Source of the DNA: JAHQVK01 sp039819565
Lineage (GTDB): Bacteria; Myxococcota; Kuafuiibacteriia; Kuafuiibacteriales; Kuafuiibacteriaceae
Assembly: GCA_039819565.1 (NCBI GenBank)
Contig: JBCBRU010000249.1
Coordinates: 1-11,390 of the forward strand
Reading direction: 5' to 3'
DNA length: 11,390 nt
A program made the translations under genes and the position numbers. Below, piece after piece: positions 6,701 to 11,390 of the stretch. The number at the start of each line of letters is the position of its first letter. Positions within the stretch are counted from its first letter, which is position 1. The notes under the pieces were generated by a model, which was given only the letters and a program-made list of their open reading frames with translations, was not told the origin of the DNA and made no database searches.

Positions 6701-7810
6701 CTCAAGGCGAACCCGAGCGCGGCCCGTGCCCCCGGACGGGGACACATTGACGCCGCCTCGGCCGAAGAGGTCACGAACGCGGTGAAGGCGCTCGGCGGTT
6801 CCGAGACGCAAGCGAAGAAGCTCCTCGACGCCGTGGGGGCCCCCGACGCCAAGCACCTCCTCGACGCCGCCCGGGACGGGACCTCCCCCGCGGAGGCGCG
6901 GGCGCTCCTCGACAAGCTCACCGCGGTCCCGGACACGGTCCTCGCCACCGCCGCAACCTTGGGCTCGGGTCCCCTGAAGGCCACCTTCGCGAGTTCGGCG
7001 AGCGACGCCGCCAAGCTCATCCAAGAGCTCGGACCGGCTCGCCTCACGGGGGCGGCGGAGTCGGTGGGGGCCGAGGGTCTGACCGCGCTCGTGGACAGGG
7101 TGGGCACCCAGACGGCGGCCAAGCTCGTGGACGCCGGCCTCGCCAAGCTGAAACACCTGACCAAGCTCGGCGACATCGCAAGCCGGCTGGTCGCGGCTGG
7201 GCCCGCTCTGGACGCTGCGCGACCTCTCGGTCCGAACGCCATCATGCTCGACTCGAACGCGGTCCTCGCCATCGAGAAGCTCCAGAAACACGGGTGGCCG
7301 GCCCTTCAGGACGGCGAGAAGGGCTTCATCAACAAGGTCCGTGAGCAGGTGGGCTTGCCCAAGCTCACCGGGCAGCCGGCCTCCACGACCACCGCCGACC
7401 TCTTCGGCCCGGCCGACCTCCGCTTCACCCCGATGTCCGCCGGGGAGGCCCCGCTCATCCCGGGGATCACCATCGCGAAGCCCGGCGCGGACCGCTCGAG
7501 CTCGGCCTACACCGATCTCCTCGCAGACTGGGCCACCCCTCCCGCGGTGGGCGGCGGTAAAGGCGTGGCCGACCGGTCCATCGTGGCCGACGCCCTCTTC
7601 GCGGCGGTCGACGGCGGTGCCCCGCGCACCTTCGTGACGGGCGACGCCAACATCGCGAAGGCTCTCGTCGAGCGCTACGCGCCCGCGGCGCTCAAAGCCA
7701 AGAAGCACCCCAACGAGAACTTCGCAGCTACTCTTGCCCGCGAGGCGCCGGGAGGCTTCGACATGACCGTCGATGGCCACACCCTTCGCGTCGTGTACGC
7801 TCCCGAGTGA
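3800..7810 (+). CDS. Large DUF4781-like protein with C-terminal PIN-nuclease-like domain, putative secreted toxin
   Basis: This is a 1336-residue protein. Residues 1-75 are proline/glycine-rich and look disordered, with no signal peptide. Residues about 75-480 are alanine-rich helices. Residues about 490-720 resemble DUF4781 from memory, including GQYNFYEGVEAV (539-550), VPVQYSS (574-580), FVDNVGRVYASFEAWKK (602-618) and TENTPDT (645-651). Hydrophobic stretches (about 662-705, 731-752, 806-821) could insert in membranes. Further helical repeats (about 985-1140) lead to a C-terminal domain (about 1144-1336) with PIN-like acidic motifs: IMLDSNAVLAI (Asp1151, Asn1153), ADRSIVADALF (Asp1258) and FVTGDANI (Asp1282). 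PIN domains are metal-dependent RNases. A long trunk, variable nuclease tip and small gene just downstream are the layout of polymorphic toxins. The delivery route is not evident. The start ATG has only a weak upstream GGCGGG. Confidence 0.88.
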   Translation: MGIPSQPVGAHRPSPGLSPTSQAKEAAAAAPAPSTPGDVHVRGGGPSPFRGSRPPAGRTLPGRAPAAPPSDSAARRRVLSQVREALDDSGFFGRVSSDEAETAAKAIAGLGDADASAVIRTLQNEGRLDKLTRKLDDSARDRFAGAMAQSLDGSALAKLGQSMRRAGEPSRAAFADALRSAPEKSRLAFVWASATATNDGTPTRSSTDPGFGSSISTRFKKDGDAVTVAAVISSLRGGKAHAAFSTLAPEQQKAVFEAAANPREVSLTAVAGPGIASTSTSKRADAVGFRALVDAAASIPDAAARNEALGSSLAALKGAEADLPKRARAEMAEAVLRHIDGTTLGQLAPDGVAALAGALAEHPAGPLGALEQVGALPASPQRDALIRTMFLKTPPGALEKSGGLRARFADALATGPEGTDAQGAIALRAALATESGRALLMSPSVSGAARLWAAQEVMKGSAAATKALASDTPWESPAVLKAHARGKVFQHEARGDRAVPVAGQNIENLIGAGLGAPLRADFPTDAEAAAGAQRKALAGQYNFYEGVEAVTKVATGIREAQRQMGKGAIGVATVPVQYSSEKTGPVDLKLYRVEGQNGQSRFVDNVGRVYASFEAWKKSNDLPPGKMTFPADGRLGAPGETALVTENTPDTSDTFWEHVGDVADVAALAGGVIASGVILVGSGGTATPLVAGAWAVALGSAGYMGIKAGADLYDRHAHGQTLALTDPDARAAWLSLAGAGLTVAGAGAMRGATALASQGAKLAPQAARAAGILNATANLADAASTVDQAHALVTNWDRMTPAQRAQMGLSIAFWGTMTGVSAKASGGKVTDAFSFRAQMNSALIESGAAVRPSPDMASGHVRVKTGYDDGGRLNLGVEYGPGSSKTSIRIHQDVARQLIDNSGAQGLIRRMLTDAPSFPPGSRGEEVALEVVKHRALVRAYEAEAPNAPERKFYETELRRYEGELDRLKANPSAARAPGRGHIDAASAEEVTNAVKALGGSETQAKKLLDAVGAPDAKHLLDAARDGTSPAEARALLDKLTAVPDTVLATAATLGSGPLKATFASSASDAAKLIQELGPARLTGAAESVGAEGLTALVDRVGTQTAAKLVDAGLAKLKHLTKLGDIASRLVAAGPALDAARPLGPNAIMLDSNAVLAIEKLQKHGWPALQDGEKGFINKVREQVGLPKLTGQPASTTTADLFGPADLRFTPMSAGEAPLIPGITIAKPGADRSSSAYTDLLADWATPPAVGGGKGVADRSIVADALFAAVDGGAPRTFVTGDANIAKALVERYAPAALKAKKHPNENFAATLAREAPGGFDMTVDGHTLRVVYAPE

Positions 7811-7822
7811 GGACCAAGAACC

Positions 7823-8317
7823 ATGACCATCCGAAATGCCTTCGGCGGACCTCTGACCTGTCCCGCGTGCAAGACGGTGACGGAAGGCGTCCTTCCCGGC
7901 GCGAGCACCAAGATCATCGATCGATACGAGGAGGGCGACCGAGTGCTCCGCGTAGGGGAGCGGATCGAAGACCTCGACCATCTCGATTTCGAGCAGGTCT
8001 ACTACACGATTCGGGCGAGAGAGAAAGGCGAGCGCGCCCGCGCGATCGAGCCTTGGACCTGCCCTCACTGCGGAACGAAGGGGTGGTTCGTCATCGTCTA
8101 CGGCGACGACAAGATCCTGGAGATGGAGGCCGTCACCCTCTCTCGCGCCCTCCTCGAGAGCCTCGACTACCTTCACCCCGATCTCGTTGAAGGCCTCCCT
8201 CCGCAGGAGCGGAAGGAGGTCATCGTGGCCGACGGCGACCGCGACTGGGTGAACGGGCGCGTGGATCCCATCTACTTTGAAAGGGTAGCTTCTCTCATCG
8301 AGAGGTTGTCCGGTTGA
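7823..8317 (+). CDS. Putative immunity protein with two CxxC zinc knuckles
   Basis: This is a 164-residue protein starting 12 bases after the stop codon of the large toxin-like gene. A TGAGGA ribosome-binding sequence overlaps that stop codon, so the two genes are almost certainly cotranscribed. Cys13-x2-Cys16 (LTCPAC) and Cys80-x2-Cys83 (WTCPHCG) probably bind one zinc ion as a split ribbon. The rest is acidic and mixed alpha/beta, without signal peptide or membrane segment, so it is likely cytosolic. Position right behind a C-terminal nuclease domain and an acidic charge suggest an immunity protein that blocks the PIN-like domain. This is an inference: I recognise no immunity family. An alternative is an unrelated zinc-ribbon protein or a toxin chaperone. 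Confidence 0.85.
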   Translation: MTIRNAFGGPLTCPACKTVTEGVLPGASTKIIDRYEEGDRVLRVGERIEDLDHLDFEQVYYTIRAREKGERARAIEPWTCPHCGTKGWFVIVYGDDKILEMEAVTLSRALLESLDYLHPDLVEGLPPQERKEVIVADGDRDWVNGRVDPIYFERVASLIERLSG

Positions 8318-8330
8318 TGAGCGGGCGGCC

Positions 8331-8359
8331 GCGACATCCCCTACGGAGCTTGCTATCCT
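8331..8359 (+). promoter_or_regulatory. Sigma-70-type promoter giving a near-leaderless selenoprotein mRNA
   Basis: GCGACA (8331-8336) and TATCCT (8354-8359) are separated by 17 bp, and the -10 has the extended TGC in front. The expected start of transcription, about seven bases after the -10, coincides with the GTG at 8366. This would explain the missing ribosome-binding site. GAGGGG lies between -10 and start but is probably not transcribed. Confidence 0.42.
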
Positions 8360-8365
8360 CGAGGG

Positions 8366-10078
8366 GTGGATGACGCTCCGGACCCCAGGTTCTCCGTGCT
8401 CTGTCCTCAGGGACCTTCCGCGGTCCCCGAGATACCTCTGGCCCCTCGACCGCCGACCCTCTCCCAGCGACGCGTCGCCTTCGTGTGGGACTTCATGTTC
8501 CGAGGCGACGAGATCTTTCCCATGATCGCAGAGGCGCTCACATCGGAGTTCGGAGATATGGAGTTCGTATCTCCCGAGACGTTCGGGTCCACCTTCGGAG
8601 GGGACGAGCACGCGGTCCTCGACGAGCTTCCCTCGAAGCTCGCAGGGCTGGGGGTGGACGCCGTGATCGGCGGCGTCGGCTGTTGAGGGGCTTGCACACC
8701 CGCCGTGATGCGGGCCAGCGCGCACATTGAGAAAGCAGGAATTCCGACCGTCGCCCTCGTCTGCGACGGATTCATCGGTCAGGCCCAGGCCGTCGCCGAG
8801 GGTTTGGGGATCCCCGATCTGCCGGTGGCGCGGGTGGTCGGACACGTAGATACCCAGGACGTGGCGGAGCTGCGATCGAACGTCGGCGAGACCACTCTCC
8901 CGGAGGTCATCTCTCGTCTGACGTCGGCCCTCGAGAGCCCCCGGGCGCGGCCGATCCACGGCGCCGCCGAGATCGTCGTCACCGGTGACTTTGAGGAGAT
9001 CAACGATCGCTTCGAGGCTCGAGGCTGGAGCGACGGCCTCCCCATCGTTCCGCCCACAACTCCTCGAGTGGAAGCCTTCCTCGCGCGTGTGTCTCACTCG
9101 GGCGACCACGTCCTCGGGGTCATGAAGTCCTCCGGCCGGGCAGCTACGGTGCGCAGCGTCGCCGTCAACGGGGTCATGGCGGGCTGCCGGCCCGAGCACA
9201 TGCCCATCCTGGTGGCCATCGCGGAGGTGATGGCCGACCCCGCCTACGGCGTCGAGCACAGCGGGGATACGACGAGCGGAGAGACACAGGCCATCGTCGC
9301 CGGGCCCATGGTCCAAAGCCTTGGCTTCAACGTTTCCGACGGCGCCCTGCGGGATGGTCATCGCGCCAATTCCAGCGTCGGTCGATTCTGCCGGCTGCTG
9401 CTGCGAAACGTGGGAGGGTTCGAGCTGGGGCGAGCGGACAAGTCGACCTTCGGTCACACCTGGCGGGTCGTGCTCGCCGAAAACGACCCGGCCCTACGCC
9501 AACTCGGATGGCGCGGGTTCGCCGAAGATCAAGGCTTCGAGGCGGGCGCGAACGTCGTGGCGCTCCTTCGGACCACGGGCGACACCGTAGTGGGCTCGAT
9601 CTACGGAAAAGCACCGGAGCCCATCCTCCGCTACCTCTCCGACGGGCTGGTTCGGCAGCACTCCTGGGAGTTCATCTTCGCCGCCGGCTTTGCCCCGGAG
9701 ACCAACCGTCCCCTGCTCGTCCTCAGTCCGATGGTCGCAGGCACCCTATCCCGAGCCGGACTGAGTAAGTCCGAGGTCCGTGAGCGCTTGTTCGCATATG
9801 CTCGAGTGCCCGCGTGGAAGGTTGAGCGGTACCTGGGTGAATGGACCAACCTCGTACCCGGCTCGCGGACTCTCGTGGAGCTGGTCGCGGATGGGCTCGC
9901 CCCTCGCGTCTTCGCGGAGAGCGAAGACCCGGACCGACTCGTCCCCGTCGTCTCCTCGCCCGACCACTTCGTGATCGTCGTGAGTGGGGATCCACGCCGT
10001 TCGAATGCCATGGCGATAGGCAGCAACGGGATGCACGGCATGCTGACTTGCCGAGCCGTCCGCGCCCTCGCCGAGTGA
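8366..10078 (+). CDS. UGSC-family selenoprotein (in-frame TGA = Sec107) fused to a C-terminal conserved domain
   Basis: One reading frame of 570 sense codons runs from GTG 8366 to TGA 10078, interrupted by a single TGA at 8684-8686. The sequence around it is VIGGVGC-[TGA]-GACTPAVM, and homology-like sequence continues directly on both sides. This matches the UGSC selenoprotein family, whose motif is Sec-Gly-Ser-Cys, so the TGA is read as Sec107. The first variant serine is Ala here (U107-G-A-C110), and Cys106 precedes it. Residues about 35-200 form the UGSC domain (VAFVWDFMFRGDEIF near its start, GIPTVALVCDGFIGQA after the motif). Residues about 205-570 are a second domain with GWSDGLPIVPPTTPRVEAF, VNGVMAGCRPEHMPI and GHRANSSVGR, which I recall as a widespread domain of unknown function often encoded beside UGSC proteins. 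A redox role through U-x-x-C is likely. Substrate is unknown. Confidence 0.92.
8684..8686 (+). other. Recoded TGA, selenocysteine codon 107
   Basis: This is the only in-frame stop between 8366 and 10078. It follows Cys codon TGT and precedes Gly-Ala-Cys, giving the UxxC arrangement of known UGSC selenoproteins. Conserved-looking protein continues with no frameshift. Translation as Sec would require selA, selB, selC and selD elsewhere in the genome, none of which is in this window. Confidence 0.88.
8699..8714 (+). promoter_or_regulatory. Bacterial SECIS hairpin
   Basis: CCCGC (8699-8703) pairs with GCGGG (8710-8714) around the six-base loop CGTGAT, whose second base is G. The loop begins 17 nt after the TGA. 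Bacterial SECIS elements are known to have a short stem close to the UGA, a small loop with a G in one of its first two positions and about 16-37 nt between UGA and loop, and all of these hold. The element lies inside the coding sequence, as in other bacteria, and would bind SelB. Confidence 0.75.
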
Positions 10079-10132
10079 CGAAGGCCGGTCGACGCGGACC
10101 CGGTTCGGCCCTGAAGCGGGTCGGCGGACCCT

Positions 10133-10161
10133 TGTCGCTATCTCGAAGCATGGTGTACGTT
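10133..10161 (+). promoter_or_regulatory. Possible promoter for the MetE-like gene
   Basis: TTGTCG (10133-10138) and TACGTT (10156-10161) are 17 bp apart, and the predicted start of transcription falls on the ATG at 10168. No Shine-Dalgarno sequence precedes that ATG, so a leaderless transcript is plausible. A competing -10 candidate, TATCTC at 10139-10144, would place the start at the upstream ATG 10150. The gene could also be read from the selenoprotein transcript, because only 89 bp separate them. Confidence 0.3.
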
Positions 10162-10167
10162 TTTGGG

Positions 10168-11217
10168 ATGCCGAAGATCCCGACGGAAGCCATCGGAAGC
10201 GTGCCGCGTCCAAAGTCCCTCATCGATGCGATGGCGGGTCCCCCGGAGGCGCTCGGCCCCGAGATGGAGAAGGCCCTTCGAGAGACCGTCACCCGACTGG
10301 AAGCCACTGGATCGCCCATCATCACGGACGGCGAACAGTCGAAGCCATCTTTCGCGACCTATCCTCTTCATGGCCTCGACAACCTGGCTGAGGATGGCGT
10401 CGTCATCCCCTTCGAAGACGGGCACACCCGCCAGCTGCCCCGTCTCACCGCGGGGCCCTTCCGGTACGCGACCTACGCCGGGAGCTACACCGCCAAGGCG
10501 AAGACGCTGACCGATCTCCCCGTCAAGCAGGCGGTGATCAGCGCGAGCGCGATGAGCCTCCTCTACCCGGAGACCCCGATTGATGGGTACTCTCGGGAGC
10601 AATTCCTGGCCGATCTCGTCGACGAGGCAGAGAAGGACATTCGAAGCGCCCTCGACGCGGGCGCGGAGCGGGTGCAGATCGACTTCACGGAGGGACGCCT
10701 CAGCATCAAGCTCGACCCGTCCCGCGGTCTCCTCAAGCAGTTCGTGGCTCTCAACAATCAGGTCCTGGACCGCTTCTCCGAGGCGGAGCGCGCCCGTATC
10801 GGCATCCATACCTGCGCGGGCGGCGACCGCAATTCGACCCACAGCGCCGACGTGCCCTATAACGAACTATTGCCGGATCTATTCGAGACCAAGGTCACCA
10901 GCTTCTATGTGGAGATGGCCGGCGAGGAAGACCCCGAGCCCTCCCTCGCTCTCCTTGGGCGCCTCGTTGGGGAAGGGCAACGGGTCTTCGTTGGGGTCAT
11001 CGACCCCATCTCCTCCGAGGTGGAGGCGCCGGAATTGGTGCGGGACCGCGTCCTCGCCGCCGCCCAGCATATCCCCGTCGAGCGTCTCGGGACCACCGAC
11101 GACTGCGGCTTCTCGCCCTTCGCGGACGACGTGGCGATGGCTCGAGAGATTTCCTTCGCCAAGATCGAGGCGAGAATAAAGGGGACCAAGCTCGCCGAGG
11201 AGGCCCTCGAAGACTGA
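10168..11217 (+). CDS. MetE-type cobalamin-independent methyltransferase, catalytic domain only
   Basis: This 349-residue protein corresponds to the C-terminal catalytic barrel of cobalamin-independent methionine synthase, without the N-terminal folate-binding half of classical MetE (about 750 residues). Zinc ligands are visible: His214 and Cys216 (GIHTCAGGD), Glu249 (YVEM) and Cys313 (TTDDCGFSPF), matching the HxC...E...C set of MetE. Other family blocks are IDFTEGRLSIKLDPS (171-185) and the N-terminal IPTEAIGSVPRP. It probably activates a thiol or selenol acceptor on zinc for methyl transfer. Core-type MetE proteins can take methyl groups from donors other than methyl-tetrahydrofolate, and the donor here is unknown. 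The start at 10168 fits the family N-terminus; ATG 10150 is an in-frame alternative adding six residues. Adjacency to the selenoprotein suggests a shared pathway. Confidence 0.9.
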   Translation: MPKIPTEAIGSVPRPKSLIDAMAGPPEALGPEMEKALRETVTRLEATGSPIITDGEQSKPSFATYPLHGLDNLAEDGVVIPFEDGHTRQLPRLTAGPFRYATYAGSYTAKAKTLTDLPVKQAVISASAMSLLYPETPIDGYSREQFLADLVDEAEKDIRSALDAGAERVQIDFTEGRLSIKLDPSRGLLKQFVALNNQVLDRFSEAERARIGIHTCAGGDRNSTHSADVPYNELLPDLFETKVTSFYVEMAGEEDPEPSLALLGRLVGEGQRVFVGVIDPISSEVEAPELVRDRVLAAAQHIPVERLGTTDDCGFSPFADDVAMAREISFAKIEARIKGTKLAEEALED

Positions 11218-11268
11218 CGTACGACGAGCGGAGCCGTCGGTCTCGCTCGAGAGATAGTTTCGTCTCGC

Positions 11269-11390
11269 TCAGCCGAGCTCGGGGGCGAGGGACCGACAGG
11301 CGGCAACCAAGGCGTCCGGGTCGGGGGCGGACGCAACCCCGCCCACGCGTGGTCCGAGGATCTCCCGGAGGTCCAAGTCGTCGGACGCGG
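11269..11390 (-). CDS. C-terminal end of an unidentified protein (partial)
   Basis: The minus strand is open from the right edge to a TGA at 11271-11269, giving 39 codons that end with LREILGPRVGGVASAPDPDALVAACRSLAPELG. The amphipathic composition looks like a real protein end, and a gene convergent with the MetE-like gene would fit the layout. Too little is present to name a family. The gap to the previous gene (51 bp) shows no convincing terminator. Confidence 0.45.
   Translation of the reverse strand, partial: ASDDLDLREILGPRVGGVASAPDPDALVAACRSLAPELG

Noticed and set aside
8366..8686. A 106-residue truncated gene, or a nonsense-mutated pseudogene, ending at the TGA
   Set aside because: The stop is TGA, lies exactly at the Sec position of the UGSC motif, is followed by a SECIS-like hairpin, and the frame then stays open and conserved-looking for 463 more codons.
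5339..9457. A 1372-codon open frame on the minus strand across the toxin, its neighbour and the selenoprotein
   Set aside because: It crosses three plus-strand genes with recognisable domains, has low-complexity Arg/Gly/His-rich translation without any motif, and is explained by GC-rich third positions that remove stop codons from the opposite strand.
9841..10167. Upstream extension of the MetE-like gene into the selenoprotein gene
   Set aside because: The extra residues are out-of-frame selenoprotein sequence rich in Arg/Pro. Family similarity begins at IPTEAIGSVPRP, just after the ATG at 10168.
11236..11297. Distant inverted repeat GTCGGTC/GACCGAC beyond the MetE-like gene
   Set aside because: The arms are only 7 bp and about 50 bp apart, one lies in the partial minus-strand gene, and no T-run follows. 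It is not convincing as a terminator or attachment site.

Overview
The window is very GC-rich, with strongly GC-biased third codon positions. It most likely comes from a Myxococcota (myxobacterial) chromosome or a close metagenomic relative. The evidence is a small cysteine-rich protein with a MYXO-CTERM-like tail, a second cysteine-rich lipoprotein, a very large alanine-rich secreted-type protein and a selenoprotein of the UGSC family. The taxon is an inference from gene content. No rRNA, tRNA, CRISPR or insertion sequence was seen.

Left part (1-2379, minus strand): an acetoin catabolism locus. An AcoR-like sigma-54 activator (514-2379) lies upstream of the 5' part of a thiamine-diphosphate E1 alpha subunit (acoA-like, runs off the left edge). 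Between them are a near-consensus -24/-12 sigma-54 promoter (347-362) and two related candidate activator sites 32 bp apart (392-409, 424-441).

Middle part (2380-3799): two small cysteine-rich exported proteins, convergently transcribed. One is a lipoprotein on the plus strand (2567-3181). The other is a lipobox plus MYXO-CTERM-like protein on the minus strand (3263-3595). Upstream of the latter is an array of four TTCGAA-type boxes at 10-12 bp spacing, shared with the next gene.

Toxin module (3800-8317, plus strand): a 1336-residue protein with a disordered N-terminus, helical alanine-rich body, DUF4781-like central region, hydrophobic stretches and a C-terminal PIN-nuclease-like domain. 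Twelve bases downstream is a 164-residue protein with two CxxC knuckles. The pair has the architecture of a large toxin with its immunity protein. Function is inferred.

Selenoprotein module (8366-11217, plus strand): a 570-codon gene interrupted by one in-frame TGA (8684-8686), best read as selenocysteine. The motif is Gly-Cys-Sec-Gly-Ala-Cys, and a hairpin with SECIS geometry lies 17 nt after the TGA. Ordinary gene calling would split or truncate this gene. Its UGSC domain is fused to a second conserved domain of unknown function. The next gene is a stand-alone MetE-type (zinc, cobalamin-independent) methyltransferase with all four zinc ligands. Both genes have promoter-like elements placed so that transcription would begin at or near the start codon. 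The right edge (11269-11390) holds the C-terminus of a convergent minus-strand gene.

The strongest novelty candidates are the TGA-interrupted UGSC fusion with its MetE-like neighbour, and the DUF4781/PIN protein with its zinc-knuckle partner.
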